Source: Zea mays (Eukaryota; Streptophyta; Magnoliopsida; Poales; Poaceae). Taken from it: DNA of 64,000 bases. The notes beneath the pieces were generated by a model. That model saw only the letters and a list, made by a program, of their open reading frames with translations, searched no databases and was not told where the DNA came from. Shown one piece after another: positions 52,774-63,630 of this stretch (position 1 is the first letter of the stretch; every line of letters begins with the position of its first letter). The stretch spans positions 12,662,434-12,726,433 of the forward strand of contig NC_050099.1 of the NCBI RefSeq assembly GCF_902167145.1. The letters are read 5' to 3'. The position numbers and the translations under genes are program-made.

Positions 52774-55700
52774 CATGGCTCCAAAGAGGAAGACGATTAG
52801 CCAGCATGGGAGGTTTGTGGATTTTGTCGTCCCCTTCGATCCTAACAGTCAATTCCCTTTTACTGCCTTTTTTGCTTCATCCGTCACTGAAACCGATCTC
52901 CTGCACCTTGTGGACATGGGTGTTCTTTTGCCTATGGAGGTGAATTTATGGAAAACCTAGGAATGGATTTGTCCACCAAGCGAGGATACACACGAATCCA
53001 TGGCCTTCACATCGTTCTTCATTTGTGGATTGGGGCCGCATGTCTGTCTATTTTTTCGTGGTCTTCTTGATTTCTATTCCATTGACTTGTCACATTTGAA
53101 TCCCAATTCCATACTTCAAATTGCTATTTTTATTCATATGTGTGAAGCATATCTTGGGATATCCCCCACTTTGGATTGTGGAAACATTTGTATCATTGTA
53201 AGCTCCGCATGAAGGATAGGAGTCATCAGGTAGTTGGGGGAGCGAGTATAGAACTGCGCTAGGTCGTAAAGCTAAATATTTAGACATTCCTTTATGAGAT
53301 AGTAACAAAGGATGGCATTTTCACAGGTTCACCTTAAAAATTACGACAATTTTCTTCCTGCTCGGGCAGGGAGGGACCTGATGTCAAGATAGCAAGCTGG
53401 CTAGAAGGTCCGACTAACCTGGAGTACACTGAGGTTGTGATCTTGCTTCCCGAGATTGTCAACTTAAAAGAGTACACGTTGTCGCAGCCCGCTTATCCGT
53501 TGTCAACAGTTGCCGTTCTAGTTCCCCTCTCCAACTCTGCTCGCAGCCTGCTTCTTCGCTCACGGCTCATCCGCTTAGCCCTGGGCCCTGGCCATACCTT
53601 GTTTCTTGGTTGCGCTCTGCCACTGGTTTGAGTGATCAAGCAGTGGTAATAGACTTTGTGTTTCACAATATTCAACCGTTGAAGGATCGAGTTCATCCGG
53701 CTTATATGTATGCTGGAGTGAGGGATCCATCCCAAGTTACTAACCGGCAAATAACTAAAGAAGATGTTTCGCTTCAAGTTGGTACCATGCTCAAGGGCGA
53801 CGTTTTCAATGAGGGTGCTCCTCTAGCCTATTTGGCATGAAACCTTCCTGGTGAGGTGAGTTTACTCTCCTTGTTTCCGTAATAGAAAATGTTGACTAAT
53901 ATCTTTGTGTTGATGCTTGCAATATTGCTCTTTTGTTACAAAGATCCATTTCTTTATTTGTTTCTGACCCTCCCCTGCGTGAGGGAAGTGTACCTCCACA
54001 GAACAAGATGCGGCAGATTGAAAGAGAGGTTAAGGCAACCATCGTGGCCAATGAGGGCTTGGCCAACGAGTTGAAAGTGACTCACATGCTGATCATAAAA
54101 CTTGCTGGAAGCTCTGAGATTGAGGCTATGTGGGATGTGTTGGCGTGAGAGTCAGAAGCTGAGGATGTCGGCGCTGTGAATGAAGCCCTAGAGCAATCAG
54201 GCATTGTTGGGGGACAAGATAGAGTTCAAAGTGACCTTTAAGTGCCGACATGTCAGTAAACCTTCTATGAAATTGAAGGCCCCAAAGGAAGGAACAAAGA
54301 GAAGAAAGCTTTGAAAAACATCAGATATGAAGCTAGTGTCTGCCCAAGACAATCTGACTAGGAGTAGCAAGGCTACCATTGAAGAACTGGCTATTCAGGT
54401 GGACTATATGGATGATGTGGTAGAGGGAGAAGAGGAAGAAAGAGAGGAAGAAACTTCTCGTGTTCCTCGCCGGAGGCGTTCAAAGATTCAGGAGGACTTG
54501 AGTGACCTCACTCCTTCCGAAAATGTCGTCAAACTTCATGGCTTAGATATGTCTCCATTCGATGTTTTCCTCAAGGAAGCCATCCCAGAGACCATGTCGA
54601 GTGAGCTGCTGGAGGTACATGTTGTGGATGTTAGTGTGTGTCGGGTGAGCGAGCCCCCGAGCATTGGTTGCCCCTCCTTGTGATCCATGGGCGGAGGCCG
54701 AGGAGAACATGAGTTCTAGAGATGCAACACTTCCAGTTGCCTTGTTGTCTGTTGGGCTACATGTCGACCTGTCGCTTGGTGATCAGTTTATAGTGGACAA
54801 AGTGTTGATTGAAGAAAGACACGGAAATGTGTCGATCCCTCTCCAGCCCCGAGGATACGAGGATAGAGGTGCTGCCTACCGAGGGAACAGTGATGCTACA
54901 TGATTCACCTTCAGCTCCCAAGGGTGATGGTGCCCGAGTGGTGGCCAAGTTTGTTACAGTACCCAGGAGAGCGGCTCAGGCATTTTAGAGGTTAATGTGC
55001 CAGGTGTTGTAGATGAATCTATTACTGACATTGTCTCTCACCCAGACATTGAAATCCCAATGGGTGTCGTGCTGCAAATTGGTCCTTTGATTTCTTCTGC
55101 TATCGTTCATGTCAACCCTATAATCCCTTTCTGTGCCGCTGCTCGAAAAGAAGTCCAGCTTGTGCCAGCTTCATATGAGTCAGATTTCCTTGTTGATCTC
55201 TCGGTAATGACCTTTGTTGCTTGTTATCCTGTCTTTTTGCCGACTGGCGTCTGATTTATTGTTTTCTCCTATATGATACTTTGAGTCAGGTCGCCATATC
55301 TTTGCTTCAGGCTGAGGGTCAACTAAAAAGATGCTCAGACTGATTCCGTGAGAAGCACTCCTCTTAGCTATAGTCTAAAGTTGTGATGCTCAAGAAGAAA
55401 CTGGTAGACCTGTAGGTCCCTCATGCGACGTAGAATCATGGCAATGTTGCTATCTCCTTGCATTCAGTCTTGTTGTATGCTTCCCATCATTGACTTATGT
55501 GGAATCCTACAGTTGCTTCAAAGAAACACTTTGATCTTGAAGATAAGTTGGCATGCTCCCAGGCGGAGTTCCGTCAAGTGTTTGTATTTCTCGATGGTGC
55601 CCATGAAGCAAACAGGTCATTGCAATGGAAATTCAACATGGAGGAAAAGAATCATGAGATATTTGGAGCACTTCAACTTTCTTACTCCTTGTTGTTAGTC

Positions 55701-56245
55701 CGCTATTTGGAGCGCTTTGATACGCGGGATGAAGTGTGAAGGCTAGAGGTGGAGGTTGGTCGGCAGAAGGAAGAATATCGAAATCTTATCCACTTATCGA
55801 GACAACTTGGAAGAATTGTATAAAGATGTTGTTGTTGATCAAACTGCCATATGAAATAGCCACAACCTAACTATGACAGAGCTTGAGAAGAGAAAAGGCA
55901 AATTGGCTCTCTTACAAGAGTTGGTCAACGGGATCCATGAGTCACTGTCCTTCAAGGATTCTACGCTTAAGGACCTATGTGATTTGTCGAGATCTCAAGC
56001 AAGAAAACTAGAGGTTTTGGAGCACAACGTCAAGGTCTTAGAGAACATCTGCAAGTTATTGAAAGCCTCTCATGATAAAGCCATGGACAAGGTGATATGC
56101 GTCGGCTGACTACTTGCGAAGAAGCCTAATGCAGTCGTTCCCAAGGACATTGTTGTGGATGTGTTGTCCACGTCAGGGTTGGATGCGAGACCTCCTCCGA
56201 GCGATTCTAGATCAGCTCCCGTCACTAAAGACGACGCTGCTTGAT
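52774..56245 (+). pseudogene. Ruined PF04195-like/coiled-coil gene of another Tat element
   Basis: It starts MAPKRKTISQHGRFVDFVVP at 52774. After a TAG near 52958 it continues with sequence of the plant gypsy-associated PF04195 type (FFRGLLDFYSIDLSHLNPNS, ILQIAIFIHMCEAYLGISPT) at 53050-53180. Many stops and frameshifts follow. Later pieces keep the coiled coil (55873-56109: MTELEKRKGKLALLQELVNG, QARKLEVLEHNVKVLENICK) and a Ser/Pro tail to about 56245. Domain order matches the intact antisense genes at 21584-24806 and 42610-46251. By that logic its parent element runs on the minus strand. Confidence 0.6.
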
Positions 56246-56455
56246 CTTGTAACTGAGTGTGTCATGAACCTATGATCATACTGCTCTGTGGTGGCAGTCC
56301 GATGACTGTATCATAACATTAGGTATCTAATGAGGGTTGAATTCAGTGTTTGTGTCAGCCTGAGACCGTGTATGAGTTCCTCCCATATTGTCTTAGTAGG
56401 AGCATATGCTGCCAGCGTAGACTAACGTGTGATTTGCGCTAGCTGCACCGTTGAT

Positions 56456-56652
56456 AGGGTTTAGAAATCACCCTTGACGTGAATGCATGAGCATGTAACA
56501 CCGGCTTAAGTCGGTCCCCCTACTTAAGTCGTTTGCCTCGTTTGTAGGGTTTAGAAGGTACCCTCGATTAGTATGCGTGAGCATGTAACACCAGCTTAAG
56601 TTGGTCTCCCGACTTAAGTCGATTGCCCCGTTTTTAGGGTTTAGAAGGTACC
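56456..56652. repeat. 90-bp tandem repeats, two units plus partial
   Basis: Units begin agggtttagaa at 56456, 56546 and 56636. They lie 3' of the ruined gene, as tandem repeats do in the other Tat elements, and are cut by the LTR at 56653. Confidence 0.8.
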
Positions 56653-57240
56653 TGTTGGAGACTTGTTCTCAAATGCTATGAATCAAGAACAAGGCAACAC
56701 AAAGTATTAAATGTTAAAGTACTTCGTCTTTCGAAGTATTATTTCCCTTAGGATATAACGATCTTCGGACGAAGGTCATGAAGGACGTACCTTCATCATC
56801 ACGGTTATAAGACAATGAAAGATGAAACATATGAAACATGAAAGATTATACAAATAGACATATAATGTTATTCATATGTTATCATTATATAAACTTGGAT
56901 ATCAAATATACTATTTAATTACATTTATACCTTAGGCTTGACAGAAGGCAAAAATCCAAGTGTGGTGCGCGAGCGATTACCAGATACATGAACAGTACAG
57001 GGGTACTGTTCATCTATTTATAGGCACAGGACGCAGTCTGTGGAGAATTACAATCATGCCCTTTACAAAGGTCTACAATCATAATACAAATTATCATGGG
57101 CCGATTGGTCATTTCATCTTTAAGTCGGTGCCTTTGGAAATATACTCCGAAGCCTTCTGATTGGTAGCTTCAGCTTTGTGTCAATCTTCCGAAGGTGTTT
57201 CTTCTTATGGGACCTTCAGCGATGAAGCATACCCCCAATA
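56653..57240 (-). repeat. 3' LTR of pol-only Tat element
   Basis: 588 bp. In element orientation it begins TATTGGGG instead of TGTTGGGG (terminal TG mutated to TA) after the tract GCGAAGGGGCTAC, and ends CCAACA. TATA at 57015-57022 and stem-loop 56990-57011. Confidence 0.85.
56990..57011. promoter_or_regulatory. LTR stem-loop, 9-bp stem conserved with other family
   Basis: GAACAGTAC, loop AGGG, GTACTGTTC. The same arms occur at 63969-63990 and at 9188-9209 and 25423-25444. It sits just downstream of the TATA box in element orientation. Confidence 0.75.
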
Positions 57241-57498
57241 GTAGCCCCTTCGCGGTGCTATATCATTTTTCGTAACGAGCTTGATCCGTGAAAAAATCTC
57301 AAAGGCTTCGGTATGCCGAAGGTCCGAAAAACACCTTCCCTGAGCTCGTTGCCGAGAAACGATTAAAATATTTGGAGCGCAAGGTGGCCCACCATGCAGC
57401 GGGTACGAACGATCTGGTAATTCACTTCCCAGGCGTCGAGTGGTCCACCGTTCAGCGGGTGCGGGCAACTTGGCGATTCACCTTCCCACCTGCAGCAC

Positions 57499-57506
57499 TA
57501 TATAAA
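57499..57506 (+). promoter_or_regulatory. TATA box of plus-strand PF04195-like gene
   Basis: TATATAAA, 199 nt upstream of the ATG at 57705 and about 260 bp beyond the LTR. It drives transcription opposite to the element. Confidence 0.65.
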
Positions 57507-57704
57507 CAGACGGGTAGGTGTGGAGTTACCACAACATTGATTGCCATTGCACTGTTGTGCTGCCAAAAAATTTGACCATAGCCGAAGCTTGCTCACTGTA
57601 TTCTGAACCGAAAGATCATTTTGCTCTAGCTTCGTGACAAGAGAGAGCTTCGGCAAAGATAAAAAAATTTCAACTTCGTCAAAACACAAAAAAATCAAAA
57701 TCAA

Positions 57705-58810
57705 ATGGCCAGGGTACGCTCAACAGCTAGGGTTACTCGCGATGGAGAGGAAGCCGAAGCTGCTGAAACTGCGCCTATCTCCGTAGTTATGAAGCGGTCG
57801 GGATTGATTGTGACTGAAAGCGCTTGTGACGAAGAAGCACCCGCTGCTGAAGCCGAGCAGACAGATATTGAAGAGGGTGATGCTAATGAAGGAGAGATTG
57901 ATTATAACATCATTATGCCATCGAAGCCCAGCCATCTGAATTTTGAGAAATCAACTGTGGCTGAAGCTGATATGACTATGATGATGAAGCTAGGCTACTT
58001 CAGAGAAGCCAAGAAGGGATTGGTTCGCTTTGGCGGGGAAGAAACTATCCCGAAACCAGAAGATGATGAAGTTGTAGTTTTTAAGAGTTTCTTCAAAGCA
58101 GGGTTGAGATTTCCTCTGCACGGAATGATTGCAGAAGTCTTGGAAAAATTCGGGATTTACCTTCATCAGCTGACCCCCAACGCCATTGTTAGGCTCAGCG
58201 TGTACATCTGGGCTCTCCGAAGTCAAGGGGTAGCGCCGCTCACCGATGCATTCTGCCGAGTACATGAACTTCATTATCAGACGAAGGCTAGAGAAGATGG
58301 ATTGCATGAGAACTTCGACTGCTACAATTTTGCTTATCGGAAGGATATGAAAACACCAGTGGTCAGCTATCGTACTAAATGGCCGACTGGTTGGAAATCT
58401 GAATGGTTTTATGTTAAAATTGATGAAGAAAAGGAGAAGCTAGTTCAGAGCCCGATGAAGCTAAGCTTCTCGGGGCACAGCCATTGCTTTCCTGAAATCT
58501 GGCTGCACACATGGAAAGATTGTCAATAGACCCAACTTTAGCTTATCACCAGCAGATCTGATTGATATTCCCAATCTTGCCCGAAGCATAAGAAATAGAT
58601 TTATAAAGCTAGTATGGACGAAGGGTGGACGAAGCTTGGCTGGTGACGAAGCTTGTAGTCATCTTAAGCCGGTAACAAAATCATACCTTGCGCTTACCTT
58701 TTCCTTTAAACTTGAATTTTCCTTACAAAACTTTAATATGTACATGATGACGAAGCTGAAGAGCAGGATGACGAAGCTGAAGAGCACAGAGCCGAAGCTT
58801 AATAGACGAT
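57705..58810 (+). pseudogene. PF04195-like gene, truncated, antisense to pol-only element
   Basis: The open frame 57705-58529 (274 residues, MARVRSTARVTRDGEEAEAA) has an acidic N-terminus. The domain follows at about 100-245 (FFKAGLRFPLHGMIAEVLEK, YLHQLTPNAIVRLSVYIWAL, SEWFYVKIDEEKE). It then shifts frame and stops at 58527-58529. About 260 bp downstream an acidic tail with a duplicated DDEAEEQ/DDEAEEH segment (58748-58803) ends in TAA, so most of the middle and the coiled coil are deleted. It is homologous to 21584-24806. Confidence 0.7.
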
Positions 58811-59160
58811 CCGAAGCTCAATAGATAATGATGAAGCTTGAATAGATAGCTGTGGAAAAAACTCTAAGAACTCTTGTATTAACCTTTGTAAAGAATATTG
58901 TAATTTAAGAATTAGATTCTACTCTGTAAACTTTGTCCATACCTTGTAATATATTTTTACCTTTCCTGCACAATGAAGCATGATTCTGCTTTTGAAACTG
59001 CATTCTTAGAGCCGAAGCAACTGTTTGTATCTGTATGGTATGATGATGATGATGAACCTATGTATGTCTAAATGAATGTTTATGTATGCAATGTATGATG
59101 TAATGTATCGTGCAAATGAATGTCCAAACACACACATCCGAAGCTTCATCCACAACCTTC
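58811..59160. other. 3' of antisense remnant, no gene
   Basis: AT-rich sequence with 'tgatgatgatgatga' near 59040. No feature is supported beyond possible polyadenylation signals of the plus-strand gene. Confidence 0.4.
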
Positions 59161-59460
59161 ATTCCCTAAGGAATGACTGAAATCACTTTGCCGTTTATTT
59201 TTCGGCTGCACCTTTTATTTTTTGGTGTAAGTTCTGCATTCTCTAAGGAACGTCTTTTGAACTTCTTCGCCTTCTATTTCGACGGTATTCGCATTGACTT
59301 TTCGCGCTTCGCCTTATATTTCGGCGGTATTTGGCTCTGCATTCCCTAAGGAACGACTTTTGAGCAGAAAACTTACGCTGTGCTCCCTTAGGAACGACTT
59401 TTTGTAGCTTCGTCATGCTCTGCATCCCCTAAGGAACGACTTTTGAGCTTCTCCCTGCTT
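59161..59460 (-). repeat. Repeat motifs shared with gag-only element
   Basis: In element orientation several copies of AAAAGTCGTTCCTTAGGGAA.GCAGAG occur (at about 59435-59408, 59403-59375 and 59365-59335), plus 'taaaaggcgaag' type units. They are homologous to 11322-11503 and 20998-21102. Confidence 0.75.
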
Positions 59461-59641
59461 TTTTCTTTTTCTCTGCACTCGATGGTGCATGCTCAGATTT
59501 TATATTTACATATTTGGGGGATTTTGCTCTCATGGAGCTGAATAAGAAAGGAAAAGTTACAATTATGGCCCCTTTAAAAACCTTTCTCCCCCTTTAGAAA
59601 GGAAAAGGGTGCCATAGGAAAATGAAAAAGATTACATCAAT
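59461..59641. other. Spacer between repeats and pol stop
   Basis: Non-coding. It holds a purine/pyrimidine-rich stretch and no supported gene. Confidence 0.4.
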
Positions 59642-60505
59642 TTATACATAATAGCGCCGAAGCTCATCCGCATTCCAAGATCTAGGAATATCGTTGTCGT
59701 CCATATCCTTCAACCTGTAAGAACCGGGCCTTGACGAAGATACCACCAGAAAGGGTCCTTCCCACTTTAGCTGTAACTTGCCTACTGTGTCTGGATTAGC
59801 CACTCTTCGAAGCACCAGGTGCCCTGGCTTGATATCTTTTAGTCGAGCTTTTCTGTCACGCCATTTTATTATTTCGGCTTGATATTTATTAATATTCTCG
59901 ACAGCCTAAAGTCTGATCCCTTCTATAGCATCTTTTGCCACAGAATAATTGGCTTCGTCCTCTGCCGAAGCTACTGTTCTAATTGACCCTGCCTTAGCTT
60001 CTTCTGGGGTTACAGCTTCGTCACCAAACAATAACTTGAATGGTGTAAAACCTGTAGACCTTGATATTGTTGTGTTGTGGCTCCACACCACTTTAATCAA
60101 CTCATCTGGCCACTTTCCTCTGGGCTGATTGAAGATTAACTTTATTATTCCCATCATTATAATGTCATTTGCTCTTTCGACAAGTCCATTTGACTCTGGA
60201 TGTCTGACTGATGCGAAATGAATCTTTGTGCCAATCTGATCACAGAATTCCTTGAAAGCTTTAGCATCAAATTGTGTTCCATTGTCTACAGTGATAGCCT
60301 TCGGCACGCCGAAACGACAAACAATATTTTGCCAGAAAAATTCTGGACTGTGACCGAAGTTATTGTGGCCAAAGGCTTCACCTCAATCCACTTGGAAAAA
60401 TATTCCACTGCCACCACAACATATTTTAAATTACCTTGTGCTGGTGGAAGTGGACCTAGCAAATCGAGGCCCCATCTTTGCAATGGCCAAGTGGGCTGTA
60501 TTAAT
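59642..60505 (-). pseudogene. Integrase of pol-only element, broken
   Basis: On the minus strand: TWPLQRWGLDLLGPLPPAQG (first catalytic D), a frameshift near 60300, then ITVDNGTQFDAKAFKEFCDQ (second D) and RHPESNGLVERAND (catalytic E). A TAG at 59906 lies before the C-terminal domain, which runs to TAA at 59642-59644 (GKLQLKWEGPFLVVSSSRPG, WNADELRRYYV). All three catalytic residues are present but the frame is interrupted twice. Confidence 0.83.
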
Positions 60506-61623
60506 TAGGTGAGAGATGAAGGTTGTTTCTGGTCTGTTGCACATTTTTGACAGCCTTCACATTTTTGGACTAGCTCTGCTGCATCCGAAGCTGCCTTCGG
60601 CCAGTAAAATCCTTGTCGAAAAACTTTTCCCAGTAAAGGTCTAGATCCAATATGAGATCCACACAAGCCTGCGTGTATTTCCTTCATCAGCTCTATACCT
60701 TCGGTTCTTGATAAGCACTTGAGGAGTGGAGAGCAGACTCCATGTTTGTACAACTCCTCTTCTATTATTACATATGGTCTTGTTCTTGCCTCCATTCTCT
60801 TATTATAAGCTTCGTCGTCTGAAAGGCAGTTACCTTGGAGGAAAGATATGATCTCAGTCCTCCAATCTTCACTATGAATAGGAAATATAGTGAGTACTGC
60901 TCTTTCAAGAAGTTCCACCGAAGGTGCTCTTATTGTCTCAAAGAATACTTCCGAAGGTAAAGGCAGCCCCTGTGCTGCTGACTTGGCTAGCAGATCAGCG
61001 TGCTCATTTTCTCCTTGTGGAATATTCTTGATAGAAAACCTTTCGAAAGAAGCTTCAAGCCTTCGAACTGTATCCAGGTATTTCTCAAGCTTCGGATCTC
61101 TTGCTCTATAACTCTTATCAACATGACCAGAAATAACTTGAGAATCAGTTTTAAGGACCGCCCTTCTTATCCCCATTGCCTTTAACATTCGAAGCCCCAA
61201 AAGCAAGGCTTCGTATTCAGCAATGTTATTTGTGCAGCTGAAATCAAGTTTTACAGCATAGCATGTTCTAACTTTGGAAGGTGCAACCAAGACAGCAGCT
61301 GCACCTGCCCTGAAGGTTCCCCAGGAACCGTCGCAAAACACTGTTCAAGCTTCGGCGTCTTTATTTGCTTCTTCTTCCTGAGCCCCTGGCGTCCAGTCAG
61401 CGATGAAGTCTGCTAACGCCTGGGACTGGATCGAGGATCTATGCACATAATCACTGCTGAATTCATTAAGTTCCGCAGCCCACTTTCCAATCCTTCTAGT
61501 AGCTTCTCTGTACCTCATAATATCTTTCAAAGGCTGAGATGAATGGACAATTATATGGAATGCCTGAAAGTAGTGTCGAAGCTTCCTGAAGGCCATTAAG
61601 ACAGCATACAACACCTTCTCCAA
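60505..61623 (-). pseudogene. RNase H and integrase finger of pol-only element, with stop
   Basis: The frame 61623-61345 (KVLYAVLMAFRKLRHYFQAF) meets a TGA at 61345-61347 directly before the RNase H catalytic segment (FCDGSWGTFRAGAAAVL). It then continues through NIAEYEALLLGLRML, DSQVISGHV and ENEHADLLAKSAAQGL to the integrase finger (EIHAGLCGSH...KCEGCQKCA). A further stop at 60505 separates it from the core. Confidence 0.83.
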
Positions 61624-62768
61624 TTCTGTATATTTTTCTTTGATAAGCTTAGAACTTCGGAGACAAAGTATACTAGGGCTTGTTTTTTGATTTGTCCTTC
61701 TAATTTCTCCTGTACAAGCGCCACACTCACTGCAGAGTGCGAAGCTGCCACATATAATAGTAACGGAGCCCCTGGCGCAGGTGGAGTTAATGTTGTTAGA
61801 TCAATCAGGTATTGCTTCAGCTCTTCGAAGGCTTTCTGTTGAGCTGGGCCCCACTGAAAGACTTTGGCTGACTTTAGTATTTCAAAGAATGGCAAGTTTC
61901 TTTCTGCTGATCTAGATATAAATCTGTTCAATGAAGCCAATCTTCCTGCCAACCGTTGGGCCCCCTTCTTCGTACTTGGCGGTTCCATTCGAAGTATGGC
62001 TTCGATCTTGTTTGGATTGGCTTCGATCCCTTTCGTTGAAACTAGGCAACCAATGAACTTACCCTTCTTTACTCCAAAGACACATTTTTCAGGATTTAAT
62101 TTCAGGCCAGCTTGCCTGAAATTAGCAAATGTTTCTTGCAGATCAGTGATATGATTTTCTTGCTTCGTGCTTTTTACTATGATGTCATCAACATATGTTA
62201 GCACATTTATGCCTATCTGAGAATGGAGGACCTTGGCTGTCATTCTACTGAAGCTTCCTCCAGCATTCTTGAGCCCCTCAGGCATCCGAAGATAACAATA
62301 TGTACCACTGAGGGTTGTGAAGCTGGTCTTCGGCTCATCTTCCTTCTTCATCCAGATTTGGTGGTAGCCTGAGTAACAATCTAGTAAACTCATAAGCTCT
62401 GATGAAGCTGCTGCATCTACTAGAGAATCTATTCTTGGCAATGGGAACTCATCCTTTGGACAAGCCTTGTTAAGATCTGTAAAATCGATGCACATTCTCC
62501 ATTTACCATTTGCCTTCTTCACCATAACAGTGTTAGCTAGCCACTTTGGGTATTTGACCTCTCTGATAACACCAGCACTAAGAAGTCTCTTCACTTCGTT
62601 TCGAGCACCTTCAGCTTTGTCATCGGACATTTTCCGAAGCCTTTGTTTTCTTGGCCTGAAAGATGGATCCACATTGAGTGAATGCTCAATGACATCTCTA
62701 TTGACACCGCAAAGATCATTAGCTGACCAAGCAAACACATTTTTGTTGTTGAATAAAAACATTATCAA
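61596..62768 (-). pseudogene. Reverse transcriptase of pol-only element
   Basis: 390 codons on the minus strand: VIREVKYPKWLANTVMVKKA, WRMCIDFTDLNKACPKDEFP, SLLDCYSGYHQIWMKKEDEP, the catalytic YVDDIIVKST near 62190 and LNPEKCVFGVKKGKFIGCLV. It connects to the protease frame by a one-base shift near 62770 and to RNase H by another near 61620. The RT domain itself is uninterrupted. Confidence 0.87.
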
Positions 62769-63588
62769 GGTTTTTCTCCTGCTTTTCAGATAACTGAGAA
62801 CCCAGCAATACCTTCTGCTCTGCTATATCTTCACACAGAAGCATAGGCTTCGGCTGATCAGCCGAGGCAGCCTTTTCTCTTCTATACTTGTACTGTTCAC
62901 AAGCTTCGTTTCCATCTATGTTGTGGATTGCTTTTGAATCTGTCCAGTTTTCTTCAGCTTTTCTAGCAGCTTCCTGACTACCATGAGCAGCAATGGGTCC
63001 TTGTTCCAAAGGTATCTTCATGCATAGATATGCTGGATGAAGTATTGTTTCGAAAGTGTTGAGTGTCCCACGACCAATGATTGCATTGTAGGGGTATTCC
63101 ATGTCAACAATATCAAACACAACCTGTTCAGTCCTTGTGTTGTGGACAAATCCGAAGGTCATTGGCATTGTGATTTTGCCGAGCGCTGCAATCTGCCTTC
63201 CTTCGAAGCCACAAAGAGGGTGTGTAGCATCATGAATCTTGTCCTCTGGCACTTGCATCTGTCTGAAGGCCTTAGCAAATATGATGTCAACTGCACTGCC
63301 TGTATCAACCAAAACATTGTGGACCAGAAATCCCTTGATGACACAAGATATGACCATAGCATCATTATGAAGATAATCCTTGAGCTGAAGGTCCTCCTGG
63401 GAGAAGGTGATTAGGATGTGGGACCATTTTGACTTGATGAAGGGTCCCTGCACCCCAACATGTTGTACCCTTCTCTTAGCCTCCTTCTTCTGCTTCTTGT
63501 TGACTGGTTCTGAGCATGAACCGCCTGTTATTGGGAGCACCAGCTTCGTAGCCGAAGCAGCTTCAGCTTGGATGTTGGACGAAGCCAT
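62719..63588 (-). pseudogene. Protease region of pol-only element, no gag ahead
   Basis: The ATG at 63588 (MASSNIQAEAASATKLVLPI) lies 43 nt from the 5' LTR. About 80 residues later the sequence reaches the protease segment VHNVLVDTGSAVDIIFAKAF, then FDIVDMEYPYNAIIGRGTLN. No gag domain or zinc knuckle precedes it, so gag has been removed. The frame runs to 62719, but the true continuation into RT requires a frame change near 62770. Confidence 0.82.
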
Positions 63589-63618
63589 CAGCTCAATAGT
63601 GGAAGTGAGTTCACCGGA

Positions 63619-63629
63619 GGTGGGCGCCA
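63619..63629 (-). other. Primer binding site TGGCGCCCACC
   Basis: One base inside the 5' LTR boundary in element orientation, identical in sequence and spacing to the site at 9532-9542. Confidence 0.78.
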
Positions 63630-63630
63630 A

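Noticed and set aside
56456..56650. TTTAGGG, the plant telomere unit
   Set aside because: Only single copies occur inside 90-bp repeats; there is no telomeric array.
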